Shown piece by piece: positions 25,951 through 34,482 of a DNA stretch of 61,358 nt. The stretch covers positions 1 to 61,358 of the forward strand of contig URXT01000010.1 in the NCBI GenBank assembly GCA_900551915.1. The letters are read 5' to 3'. Origin of the DNA: an uncultured bacterium. GTDB taxonomy: Bacteria > Cyanobacteriota > Vampirovibrionia > Gastranaerophilales > Gastranaerophilaceae. The notes below the pieces were generated by a model. That model had not been told where the DNA came from and did no database searches. It was given only the letters and a program-made list of their open reading frames with translations. Every line of letters starts with the position of its first letter. Position 1 is the first letter of the stretch. The position numbers and the translations under genes are program-made.

Positions 25951-26955
25951 TTACTTTTTTAATTTTCTTACATTGTTAACCTTCTGCTTAAAAAAATGTT
26001 TTTTGAATTTATAACGTTCTTTTGTTTTGCCAAATACAAGGTTTACCAGAATTTTGTATTTATAATATAAAATCAGATTTTTATTATAATGGAAGATACT
26101 GTTTAGAGATTCATATAATTTATTATTAACAGCATTGCAGTTCATTCTATATAGTAATTCTTCGTAAAAGGGTGTTTTTCTAGCGTATTGCCACCATATC
26201 TCAGCTTGTTCTTCTTCTGGATAATTCCATGGTTTGTAATCAAATCCATAGTGAATAATTTTTGAAGATTGTCGTAATCTGTTTTTAAGCTTTGGGTCTG
26301 TATAAGGTGCTTGTGACAGGTAGTTGTATTCATAGTCAAGATAAATGCATTTGTCTGAAAGTGTGATATAAAATAAGTCTTGATCAAAAAATAAAATATC
26401 ATCTTTAAACTTTTTGTAATTTTCAATCAATTTTTGTTCGATATTATCTTTTTTATATGCTTCAAGATTAAGTAATAGAACGCCGCTGTTAATGTATTGC
26501 TTGTTTTTTGGCATGTTAAAATTATCCAGCCACATTTTTTCTTTTTTAAGTGTTATGTCGATTTGGTCTGGAACCCATGCAACATAGTTGTCGCCTAAAT
26601 CAATGTCATATATCTCTCCTACATCTATTTTCACGATTATATCAGAATCAAATACCAGACATTTTTTTAAGTTTGGAATAAATTTTGGAAGATTCATTTT
26701 TGAATAAACAATGGCATTAGCTCTCTGCTGTTTTGGCAACGGGTAATCTTTTGTATCAACAGCAACATATTCAATTTCAAAGTTATGTTTTTCTTTAAGT
26801 TTTTCAAATCTGTCTTTTGTTAAATCTGTCATATCGTTTGTCATTATGTAGAATTTTATTTCTCGTGAAGTATTTTCTAAAATTGACAGCATAAGCACAT
26901 ATGTATATGGTGCATAATATTCACTTGATGTTAAAACAATATTTATGGTTTCCAT
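25951..26955 (-). CDS. glycosyltransferase family 8
   Basis: A 334-residue protein with the GT8 layout: METINIVLTSSEYYAPY, DXD in LVFDSDIIVKID near residue 101, INSGVLLLNLEAYKK near residue 155, and HYGFDYKPWNYPEEEQA near residue 236. The last 50 residues carry YYKYKILVNLVFGKTK, the conserved tail of this local family, read in the normal frame. AAGGAG precedes the start. It is 12 bp upstream of the last operon gene. No homopolymer tract is present here, unlike its two upstream paralogues. Confidence 0.88.
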   Translation of the reverse strand: METINIVLTSSEYYAPYTYVLMLSILENTSREIKFYIMTNDMTDLTKDRFEKLKEKHNFEIEYVAVDTKDYPLPKQQRANAIVYSKMNLPKFIPNLKKCLVFDSDIIVKIDVGEIYDIDLGDNYVAWVPDQIDITLKKEKMWLDNFNMPKNKQYINSGVLLLNLEAYKKDNIEQKLIENYKKFKDDILFFDQDLFYITLSDKCIYLDYEYNYLSQAPYTDPKLKNRLRQSSKIIHYGFDYKPWNYPEEEQAEIWWQYARKTPFYEELLYRMNCNAVNNKLYESLNSIFHYNKNLILYYKYKILVNLVFGKTKERYKFKKHFFKQKVNNVRKLKK

Positions 26956-27007
26956 TTTTTCTCCTTTTTATTTTCTATGTCCTGCCAAATTCTTACACTA
27001 TTGAAAT

Positions 27008-28087
27008 TTATGAAGGATATAAATAAATTATTTTGTTCTTATTTGTTCTGTATCTTTTGTTTGTAAATATGCTTTTTCTTAAAATATCTTTGTTTTGTTT
27101 TTCCTGTAACAAAGTTTTGTAGGATTTTGTATTTCCAATAGAGGGCGTAATCACTAATTTGACAATGTTTTCCGGGGGGGGGGGCAACGCAATTCCGCTT
27201 ATAGTCATCCTTTTCATGATTTCTTCATAAAAAGGAGTTTTTCTGGCATATGACCACCAAATATTTGCAAGTTCCATTTCCGGATAAAACCATGGCTTTT
27301 CAAGACCCGGATAGTGTATTATTTTTGTTTTATCTTTGTCATAAATGTTTTTCATATTTGAAAAAGTTTCGACATTCCATTGGCTGTCGAGCTGGTAGAT
27401 ATCATCCTGAAATATATAATTTAATGCGCATTGTTCTTGAAAAATGAAAGAATGTGCATTAATTGCATCTTGCAATTTTTCAAAACTGTTATTACTATTG
27501 AACTTTTCTACATTGATAACTACTACACCTGTGTTATAATATTTTTCAATCTCTTTTAATTTCAAAATATTTTTGCTGTAATCTTCAATGGAAAAACCGC
27601 CTTTAAGAGGCAGATTATTGTCTTTGAAATATTTCCAAATTGGTTCAACACATGCTGCAATTGTGCAGTTACCCAAATCAATATCAGATAACATTTTTAA
27701 ATCGCAATTGAAAATTAAATCGATGTCTGTAAAAATTAGCTTTTTATACTGTTTAAAGACAATAGGCGCCGCTAAACGATAGTAACAGACTTCATGAAAA
27801 TTGTTATGTGTCACTTCCATTTTGACATTTTGCAGAATTTCTCTGGGGTTGTAGAACCTAATAGAAATATTTTTTGCCGTGTAAGTTTCCAGGAAAATCT
27901 TTTTTCTATATGACATTTCAGTACTTGAAAAAATTACTATATCGTAATTATGTTTATCAGACGCATTATCGACAAGTGATTGTAAGCAAACTGAAAGATA
28001 CGGCAAATATTCATCACTGCTGCTCATTGCAATAGCGGTATAGTTATCTATAAATGCCGGTTTTAATCCTTTAAAATTAGTATCCAT
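27008..28087 (-). CDS. glycosyltransferase family 8 with slippable C-tract (altered tail)
   Basis: A 359-residue protein from ATG 28087 (MDTNFKGLKP), chosen because GGAG lies 8 nt upstream; a TTG 27 nt earlier is less likely. GT8 motifs: AIAMSSSDEYLPYLSV, DXD as DID in LIFTDIDLIFNCD, YNTGVVVINVEKF and HYPGLEKPWFYPE. After ISGIAL comes a run of 11 C (coding strand) giving Pro residues, and then a tail (ENIVKLVITPSIGN) unrelated to the paralogues. Reading one base further gives YWKYKILQNFVTGKTK, the family tail, ending at 27039. So this copy appears to be in an alternate phase, or the tract length is a sequencing error. Confidence 0.85.
   Translation of the reverse strand: MDTNFKGLKPAFIDNYTAIAMSSSDEYLPYLSVCLQSLVDNASDKHNYDIVIFSSTEMSYRKKIFLETYTAKNISIRFYNPREILQNVKMEVTHNNFHEVCYYRLAAPIVFKQYKKLIFTDIDLIFNCDLKMLSDIDLGNCTIAACVEPIWKYFKDNNLPLKGGFSIEDYSKNILKLKEIEKYYNTGVVVINVEKFNSNNSFEKLQDAINAHSFIFQEQCALNYIFQDDIYQLDSQWNVETFSNMKNIYDKDKTKIIHYPGLEKPWFYPEMELANIWWSYARKTPFYEEIMKRMTISGIALPPPPENIVKLVITPSIGNTKSYKTLLQEKQNKDILRKSIFTNKRYRTNKNKIIYLYPS
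27174..27184 (-). repeat. G11 tract (C11 in coding sense), contingency locus candidate
   Basis: Eleven consecutive G on the plus strand lie inside the GT8 gene at 27008-28087, after the catalytic domain. Tracts of this length slip during replication in other bacteria. One added or two lost bases would restore the conserved family tail. Confidence 0.85.
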
Positions 28088-28117
28088 TATCTTTCTCCAA
28101 TATTCTCTTATCAACTC

Positions 28118-30088
28118 TTAAGCCGCTTTCATTATGCAGAGCTTAAGTTTTGAGCGCGGAGAATATATGGAAAAAGATAAATTATTTTCGGGCTTTGATT
28201 TTGTCTTTGTAGATGTGTTTTTTGCGGTAGTAGCGGTTTTTGGTTTCTCCCGTAACAAAGTTTTGAAGAATTTTGTATTTCCAATACTGGGCGTAATCGC
28301 TGATGTGACAAGCATTTCGGGGGGGGGGGGCAACGCAATTCCACTCATAGTCATCCTTTTCAGAATTTCTTCATAAAAAGGAGTTTTACGCGCGTATGAC
28401 CACCATACATGAGCGCGGTTTTCTTCAGGTGCATACCAAGGTTTAGGTCTACCAGCAAAATGCATGATATTAGGATCTGCCGCATCTTTTTCGTATTTAC
28501 TCAGACAATATTGCGGCATTAAACACAATATCGCTTCATAATAAATATTTGCTACCGGAAAATTCCAAGCAGTATCAATATATTTAATATTTGTTTTAAA
28601 AAATGCATTCAGTCCGTCTTGCTCCAAAATTCTGTACTGGTTTTTAGCTACTAATTCAAGTATTTTTCGCGAAAGATTATTTTCGTTAAAATATTTGATG
28701 TTAATAAGCATAACTCCGGTATTAAAATATTTATATATGTCAACCAGTTCAAGAGTTTCGCGTAAATATTTTGCCCAGTTCAAACTGTCGCTTGTGTTGT
28801 TCACAAATGCATCCATTATTAAATCCTGACAGGCTGCAAGGGGGTAGTTTGTAATATCTTCATTGTATATTATTGATGGGTCTTTTAAAAATAAAAGGTC
28901 AACATCTGTAAATAAAACTTTGCCGAAGTTTTTTAGAATTAATGGTGATGTCAATCTGAAATAGCATTCTAAATTATAGTGTTTGGGAAATTGTAAATCG
29001 TAATTTGTCAGAATATTCATGGGATTTACAAATCTCAAGGATATATTTTCACGTTCGATTTGTTTTTTAAGAATTTGTTTGTTTTTCTCTGTAATGCTTC
29101 TTTCAAAAATTATTATGTCATAATTCTGATTTTTGTCTGCAACAGACTTTAATGACTCCAAACAAGTGCTTAAATACGGGACGTATTCATTGCTTGAACT
29201 CATTGCAATGACATTATTGTTTGTTTCAAAGGCTGGATTTATCTCAACATTTTCTTTTGTATCCAATATGAATGAGGAATAAAGTTCTTTGATATTTTTT
29301 GTTGAGTCTTTATGCTTTTTAAATGCATATAGTGAAAGAATAAATTCTCCCATGTAGCCTAGAACTCTTGAAGCTTTTTGTGAGTAATTTTTTATATCAA
29401 CCTGTTTTTTGAATTCATCCAAAATCGGGAATAAAAATTGGGAATACTCAAAAAATTCATCTTTTTTCATTATGAACATATTATAAAAATATCTGTAAGG
29501 ACCTTTGTTTAATTCAGCTATTTCTTCTGCATAATCAGGGTGAAGTTTTTCAATCAACTGCATGCATTTATCATAGTCTTCCGGATGAGAACCGTAACAA
29601 TTTTTACTAAAATCTTCTCTGCCATTTTTGCAGTTAAGATATTTTGCATTAGCCTTTTTGATAAAAATAATATCAGTATCTTTTACTGTTTCTTTGATAT
29701 GTTGATCATCCAGATGAATTTGAGACAAATATTCATCAGTTATACTTTTGAAGACATAGGCAGAGTAGCCAAATTGGGATTTTTTATCATCCATTTCGGA
29801 TTTATACTGTTCATTAAAAATGAAATGTCTTCTATAGTGCATAAAACCGATATAATCCGGATTCCCAATTTTGTCATAATTTTTCCAAGCCCAATATTGT
29901 GCGGAAAGTTCTGCATAGTAAGGATTTTCTGCAGAAATATTTTCACCGGTGTCATCTCCAATCATGCCTTCAAAAGCTTCATCAGCAATTGCGCGGCCGG
30001 TTTGGATTGGCTTTATAATATCTGTTTCAATTATTTTATGTTTATCTTTGTATGTTACAAAAATTTTAATATCTTTTTCAGATTTCAT
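28118..30088 (-). CDS. DUF4422-GT8 two-domain glycosyltransferase with slippable C-tract
   Basis: A 656-residue protein. Residues 1 to about 235 match DUF4422, a glycosyltransferase-associated domain (IKIFVTYKDK, NPYYAELSAQYWAWKN, YIGFMHYRRHF). Residues about 290-585 are a GT8 domain: NNVIAMSSSNEYVPYLS, DXD as DVD in VLFTDVDLLFLKD, FNTGVMLINIKYF and HFAGRPKPWYAPEE. After GIAL comes a C12 tract and then a Thr/Lys-rich tail (PKTATTAKNTSTK) with no family likeness. The next frame reads YWKYKILQNFVTGETK and stops at 28182. Both the tract and the flanking 80 bp resemble the neighbouring gene, so duplication or conversion is likely. AAGGAG precedes the start. Confidence 0.85.
   Translation of the reverse strand: MKSEKDIKIFVTYKDKHKIIETDIIKPIQTGRAIADEAFEGMIGDDTGENISAENPYYAELSAQYWAWKNYDKIGNPDYIGFMHYRRHFIFNEQYKSEMDDKKSQFGYSAYVFKSITDEYLSQIHLDDQHIKETVKDTDIIFIKKANAKYLNCKNGREDFSKNCYGSHPEDYDKCMQLIEKLHPDYAEEIAELNKGPYRYFYNMFIMKKDEFFEYSQFLFPILDEFKKQVDIKNYSQKASRVLGYMGEFILSLYAFKKHKDSTKNIKELYSSFILDTKENVEINPAFETNNNVIAMSSSNEYVPYLSTCLESLKSVADKNQNYDIIIFERSITEKNKQILKKQIERENISLRFVNPMNILTNYDLQFPKHYNLECYFRLTSPLILKNFGKVLFTDVDLLFLKDPSIIYNEDITNYPLAACQDLIMDAFVNNTSDSLNWAKYLRETLELVDIYKYFNTGVMLINIKYFNENNLSRKILELVAKNQYRILEQDGLNAFFKTNIKYIDTAWNFPVANIYYEAILCLMPQYCLSKYEKDAADPNIMHFAGRPKPWYAPEENRAHVWWSYARKTPFYEEILKRMTMSGIALPPPPEMLVTSAITPSIGNTKFFKTLLREKPKTATTAKNTSTKTKSKPENNLSFSIYSPRSKLKLCIMKAA
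28319..28330 (-). repeat. G12 tract (C12 in coding sense), contingency locus candidate
   Basis: Twelve consecutive G on the plus strand at the same relative place as the G11 tract of the next gene, within a segment (28331-28400) nearly identical to 27185-27254. One added or two lost bases would bring the conserved GT8 tail into frame. Confidence 0.85.
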
Positions 30089-30105
30089 GATATCTCCTTG
30101 GAAAA

Positions 30106-31383
30106 TTATATTTTTATCAATTTTATGGCTTTCATTCCGTCCTCAAACGCCTGGTGCGTCCACATGTATTCCCATTTGCCGAAACGGCCTATGCTTTCTA
30201 TTCCGATTGTTTTCAGATATTTTAATACAACTTCACGGTTTTTGTAAATGTCTTTGTCAAAAATTACGTTCGCGTATTTTTCAAACCGGATGTCTTTCAC
30301 AACAAGGTCTTCTTCTTTGAAAATGCCCATTTCTATAAGCTTTTCAATCGTGTTTTTCAATACGTCTTCTGCCGGCGGAACTTCTGCCCTGTTTGAGAAG
30401 AAAATTTCTGCCTGCAATGAACTGCAGCCCTCAGGCGCGTTGTCCGGTGACTTCAAATTCGGTGAATAAACACGGCTTGCAAGAATATCTTCATCATAAA
30501 TATAAAACCAGAGATGTTTTGCAACATCCGGCCGCTTAAAGCCCAGCGAAACCATATAACCGGAGGTATGCATCAAATCTTCACCGGCTTTTTTTATATC
30601 AGCCGGAATTCCGTCTATCATTTTCACGATTTCAGGAAGCGGAAGCGACGAAATCAACCGGTCATATTTCACGGAACTTCCATCCTTGAAAAATACTGTT
30701 TTTGCTGAAGGGTTAATCCTCACAACTTCTTTGTTAAATCTTATATCCAAACCTTTGCGGCAATCATTTAAAATACTTCTAAACCCGCCTTTTTTCGGAT
30801 ATTTCATGTGGGATGTGTAATAAAAATTCTTGTCCTGAACTTCAAAAGCACCCTTCAAAACTTCATCCAAATCCGGACTGTGCATTCTGTTTCCAACCCA
30901 TTTTGTTTCGAGTTCTTTTGGTTCGACTCCCCAGTATTTGCGTGTGTATTTGAACGGAAAATTCTCTGCAAAATAGTCTCCGTATTGAACGCGAAGCCAA
31001 TCTTCATAATTTTCAAGTTCTTCAAAAGTTTTGTGCGGACGATTTATGAAGCCTTTTATTATTTCAACTTTTTCGTCTGCCGGCAGGGGCGCAAGATTGT
31101 TTTGCGCTGGATGTTTCAACCAAAAGCCTTTGTAGAAATTGCTTGAAACGCTCGGGTGTGCAAATGTCGGTGATGATTTTTCAAAAATATTTTTTATATA
31201 ATCGTCCGGCGCAAAAGTAAAATGAACAAACTTGTCAAAACGGAAGCCGTCAATCGTAAAGTTGCCGCATAAGCCGCCCCAATCGCTGTCGCGTTCGTAA
31301 ATAACCGCTTTTTCGCCGTTCTTTTGCAAATGATATCCGGCAGAAATTCCTGAAATTCCGCTTCCTAAAATTACTGTTTCCAT
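30106..31383 (-). CDS. FAD/NAD(P)-binding amine-oxidase-like protein (UDP-galactopyranose mutase-like)
   Basis: A 425-residue protein with the N-terminal dinucleotide fold METVILGSGISGISAGYHL, an acidic residue at the end of the second strand (VIYERDSDWGGLCGNF), and a late FAD-binding segment ESIGRFGKWEYMWTHQAFEDG. The GGLCGNF and FDKFVHFTF segments resemble UDP-galactopyranose mutase and related glycan-modifying flavoproteins. The overall length is slightly above the mutase norm, so another sugar-modifying oxidoreductase remains possible. It overlaps the GT2 gene by 13 bp, so it is part of the glycan operon. Confidence 0.75.
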   Translation of the reverse strand: METVILGSGISGISAGYHLQKNGEKAVIYERDSDWGGLCGNFTIDGFRFDKFVHFTFAPDDYIKNIFEKSSPTFAHPSVSSNFYKGFWLKHPAQNNLAPLPADEKVEIIKGFINRPHKTFEELENYEDWLRVQYGDYFAENFPFKYTRKYWGVEPKELETKWVGNRMHSPDLDEVLKGAFEVQDKNFYYTSHMKYPKKGGFRSILNDCRKGLDIRFNKEVVRINPSAKTVFFKDGSSVKYDRLISSLPLPEIVKMIDGIPADIKKAGEDLMHTSGYMVSLGFKRPDVAKHLWFYIYDEDILASRVYSPNLKSPDNAPEGCSSLQAEIFFSNRAEVPPAEDVLKNTIEKLIEMGIFKEEDLVVKDIRFEKYANVIFDKDIYKNREVVLKYLKTIGIESIGRFGKWEYMWTHQAFEDGMKAIKLIKI

Positions 31384-32474
31384 TGCGCTCCTTTACTTAA
31401 TCTTTTGTGTTTAAAAGAGATTTTCATGCCAAAAAGTCTCAATGCGTATTTGTCGTAATCGGCGACCTGAAACAAGCCGAAAAATTTATTTCCGAAAAGT
31501 TTATGATAATTATTGTTTATGATATCGATTACGGTGTCGAAATTTTTTGCCTGCAAATGCTTTATCAAAGAATTTTCCAGAAATTTTCCATCAAATTTGT
31601 CTGCTATCGCGACGGCTTTTTCAAGCACTTTGGTTTTATTTTCTTCACGGGCATTTTTGTAATCCTGTCTGAGCCATTGTTCCAGTAAATAATTTATAAT
31701 TCCGGATTTTTCATAAAGCATATTTTTATTTTTATAATAAGTGCTTATATAATTTAGGTTTTGAAGGCGCGGCGCTATTATGTTTGATTCACCGGAAAGT
31801 ATTTTTTCATATCCGGAGTTTTTTCTCTGAACGTAATTGTAAAAACACTTATTCATAAAATAAACGTAATTGCAATTTGCAAGATAAGTATAGAAAAATG
31901 AAGTATCTTCAAGAAGTTCAACATCTAAAGGCGAAATAACATTGTTTTTTTTGATAATATCTGTTTTAAAAAGTTTATTCCAAATGCACACGGTTGTTTT
32001 GAAAGGTGTTTGGTCTGTTACTTTATGTTTTCCGGTAATTCCGATTTTGTGATATTTCCTTGCATTAACAAGCCCCGGAGCGTTTTCCGGCAAGTCGCTG
32101 TTAACAATATTTGCGCCCCAGCAGACTAAATCAATTTCTGAATCTTTTGAGAATTCTTTCAAAGCCTCCTCGTAACATGTTGGCTCAACCCAATCATCTG
32201 AATCTACAAAAGTTATATACGGTGCGGATGCGGCGGCAATTCCTGTATTTCTTGCATTGGAAATACTGCCGTGTTCAATGTTAACAACTTTAATTCTTTT
32301 GTCAGATTTTGCAAAATTTTCAATAATTTCCCCGCAGCGGTCTGTCGAACCGTTGTTTACACAGATTATTTCAATAATCTGCAAAGTTTGGTTAACCAAA
32401 CTTTGCAGACATCTCTCTAAGTATTTTTCTGTGTTCCAAATAGGTATAACTATTGAAACTTGTGCTTCCGGCAT
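31371..32474 (-). CDS. glycosyltransferase family 2
   Basis: A 367-residue GT-A transferase. VSIVIPIWNTEKYLERCLQS opens the domain, followed by ICVNNGSTDRCGEI, HGSISNARNTGI and the DXD-type metal site TFVDSDDWVEPTCYEEAL near residue 92. The C-terminal third is typical of capsular or O-antigen GT2 enzymes of about this length. It overlaps the CDP-glucose dehydratase gene by one base and the flavoprotein gene by 13 bases. It probably starts assembly of the repeat unit, with the GT8 enzymes extending it; acceptor unknown. Confidence 0.9.
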   Translation of the reverse strand: MPEAQVSIVIPIWNTEKYLERCLQSLVNQTLQIIEIICVNNGSTDRCGEIIENFAKSDKRIKVVNIEHGSISNARNTGIAAASAPYITFVDSDDWVEPTCYEEALKEFSKDSEIDLVCWGANIVNSDLPENAPGLVNARKYHKIGITGKHKVTDQTPFKTTVCIWNKLFKTDIIKKNNVISPLDVELLEDTSFFYTYLANCNYVYFMNKCFYNYVQRKNSGYEKILSGESNIIAPRLQNLNYISTYYKNKNMLYEKSGIINYLLEQWLRQDYKNAREENKTKVLEKAVAIADKFDGKFLENSLIKHLQAKNFDTVIDIINNNYHKLFGNKFFGLFQVADYDKYALRLFGMKISFKHKRLSKGAQWKQ

Positions 32475-33571
32475 TAATTATTCTCCCACAAGTACCCTTT
32501 TGCAGTGTGAGCTTTAATCTGTTTTTTGCAATATTCAAACATATCGTCGTTGTGAAGAGCTTCTTTGTACCAATCAACGGTGAATTCAATTGCTTCATGA
32601 AGATTCAGCATTGCTTTCCAGTTAAGCATTCTATATGCTTTTGTAACATCAAGGCTTAAAAGCGTATTTTCATGAACCATGTCAGTGCCTGAAACATCTA
32701 CAACTTTGCCTTTGCCGTAATATTTAACCAGATATTCTACAACTTCCCAAACTGTTTTGTTGCATTCGATTGGCGGGCCGAAGTTGAAACCTTCCGAGTA
32801 TTTAACCGGATCTTCCATCAATTTTTGGCCGACGCGAAGATATCCGCTCAAAGGTTCTAAAACATGTTCCCACGGACGTGTTGCTTTCGGGCTTCTGATT
32901 TCAATATCTTTGCCTTCTTCAATAAATCTTATGCAATCCGGAATAAGTCTGTTGTCTGACCAGTCGCCGCCACCGATAACGTTTCCGGCGCGGACTGAAG
33001 CAATTGCTTTTCCGTGTTTTGCGTAATCTTTCGGGTTAAAATATGAATTTCTGTAAGAAGAAATCATTAATTCAGCGCAGCCTTTTGATGAAGAATACGG
33101 GTCGTAACCGCCCATTCTGTCTGTTTCTTTGTAGCCCCAGATTTGTTCAACGTTTTCGTAACATTTGTCAGAAGTAATCATTACAACTGTTTTTATGCAA
33201 TCGAATTTTCTTACTGCTTCCAGAATATTTAAAGACCCCATTACGTTGGTTTCATAAGTATATTTCGGGTCTGCGTAAGCTGTTCTTACAAGAGCTTGAG
33301 CGGCAAGGTGGAAAATAATTTCCGGCTGATATTTTTCAATTGTTTCTTCAAGTTTTTTACTGTCACGAACATCGCCTTTCACATCTGCAAACAAGTGTTT
33401 TTCAAGGTGAGAAGCTTTGTAATTCCCGCGCGGTGAATATGGTTCAAGAGCATAACCGACAACGTTTGCACCTAAACTAGTTAGCCAGATTGAAAGCCAG
33501 CTTCCTTTAAAGCCGGTGTGGCCTGTGACTAAAACTGTTTTGCCTTTGTATACATTATTAAAATCAGACAT
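32474..33571 (-). CDS. rfbG: CDP-glucose 4,6-dehydratase
   Basis: A 365-residue short-chain dehydrogenase of the length typical for RfbG. NAD motif TGHTGFKGSWLSIWL near residue 16 (the GFKGSWL form is characteristic), FHLAAQALVRTAYADPKYTYETNV, the catalytic YDPYSSSKGCAELM (YxxxK) near residue 154, SVRAGNVIGGGDWSDNRLIPDC, and RPWEHVLEPLSGYL near residue 233. It turns CDP-D-glucose into CDP-4-keto-6-deoxy-D-glucose. The CDP-glucose comes from RfbF, two genes upstream. It overlaps its neighbours on both sides. Confidence 0.95.
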   Translation of the reverse strand: MSDFNNVYKGKTVLVTGHTGFKGSWLSIWLTSLGANVVGYALEPYSPRGNYKASHLEKHLFADVKGDVRDSKKLEETIEKYQPEIIFHLAAQALVRTAYADPKYTYETNVMGSLNILEAVRKFDCIKTVVMITSDKCYENVEQIWGYKETDRMGGYDPYSSSKGCAELMISSYRNSYFNPKDYAKHGKAIASVRAGNVIGGGDWSDNRLIPDCIRFIEEGKDIEIRSPKATRPWEHVLEPLSGYLRVGQKLMEDPVKYSEGFNFGPPIECNKTVWEVVEYLVKYYGKGKVVDVSGTDMVHENTLLSLDVTKAYRMLNWKAMLNLHEAIEFTVDWYKEALHNDDMFEYCKKQIKAHTAKGYLWENN

Positions 33572-34481
33572 TCAATAATTCTCCTTTATTATGTTCTTTC
33601 CACCAATCTATTGTTTCTTTAAGGCCTTCCTCCAATGAATATTTCTGGTTCCAGCCGATTGATTTTAATTTTTCGTTGTTTCCGACAACTACTTCGTCGC
33701 CGAAGGCCGCGGGAATTGCTCCCCAAAGAATTTTTCCTTTGAAGTTTGTGAGTTCCGCAATTTTTTCAACAATTGTTCTTAATTGTACAGGTTTGCCTGA
33801 ACAGATGTTCACAGCGCCTTCTATATCGCTTTCAAAAACGTCAACAATTCCGCAAGCCGTGTCTTTTACGTGCAAATAATCCTGGAATTTTAAACAATCG
33901 CTGACTTTTACATCCTCGCCTTTCAAGCAGGAATTAATAACCGAAGGCATAAGCCGCTGCGATTTTTCAGCAGGCCCGTAAAGGTTGAAAATTCTCGGCC
34001 ATTTAAATTCAATTCCGTTTTGTTTGCAATAAACGCTTGCGATTTTATAAATACTGTTTTTGCTTTCGCCGTACAAAGTTTTCGGACTTGTCGGCGTTTC
34101 GTCTTCAAGCAGGTAACCGTATTTATATTCATATTCTGAAATCGTGCCGGCGCCCGCAAATCTTTTTCCGCCGTTTTCTTTAAAATTTTTCAAAAGATTA
34201 AGCGTTGCAAGTGTCCAATCCAAATTCAAATCATGAACGTGACATTTTGGTCCGACGTACCAGGCAAGATGAATTAAGTTTTCAAAATTATGTTCTTTCA
34301 AAAACTTATTTACGGCGTCTGTATCCATAAGGTTCATTTCGTACTGAATGAGACCTTCTTTTTCCGGTGCAAATGGCGGAAATACAAGTGAATGAACTTC
34401 CCAGCCGCGTGAAATTAATTCGTCTACAACGTTTCTTCCAATGAAACCTGTTCCGCCTGTTATAAGAACTTTTTTCTTCAT
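33564..34481 (-). CDS. NAD-dependent epimerase/reductase (CDP-sugar SDR)
   Basis: A 305-residue extended SDR protein. TGGTGFIGRNVVDEL near residue 8 binds the cofactor, AGAGTISEYEYKYG and YGESKNSIYKIA near residue 138 give the Tyr/Lys catalytic pair, and RIFNLYGPAE follows. It lies between rfbF and rfbG, so its likely substrate is the CDP-4-keto-6-deoxy sugar, which it would reduce or epimerise. Compared with the CDP-abequose/paratose route, the 3-dehydrase (RfbH) is not present in this window, so the product may be a CDP-6-deoxyhexose rather than a 3,6-dideoxy sugar. Exact product unknown. Confidence 0.85.
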   Translation of the reverse strand: MKKKVLITGGTGFIGRNVVDELISRGWEVHSLVFPPFAPEKEGLIQYEMNLMDTDAVNKFLKEHNFENLIHLAWYVGPKCHVHDLNLDWTLATLNLLKNFKENGGKRFAGAGTISEYEYKYGYLLEDETPTSPKTLYGESKNSIYKIASVYCKQNGIEFKWPRIFNLYGPAEKSQRLMPSVINSCLKGEDVKVSDCLKFQDYLHVKDTACGIVDVFESDIEGAVNICSGKPVQLRTIVEKIAELTNFKGKILWGAIPAAFGDEVVVGNNEKLKSIGWNQKYSLEEGLKETIDWWKEHNKGELLNV

Positions 34482-34482
34482 T

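Noticed and set aside
28132..28344. separate 70-codon minus-strand gene inside the GT8 gene
   Set aside because: It is the third frame of the C12 region and not a gene of its own. The frame with the conserved tail is another one, ending at 28182.
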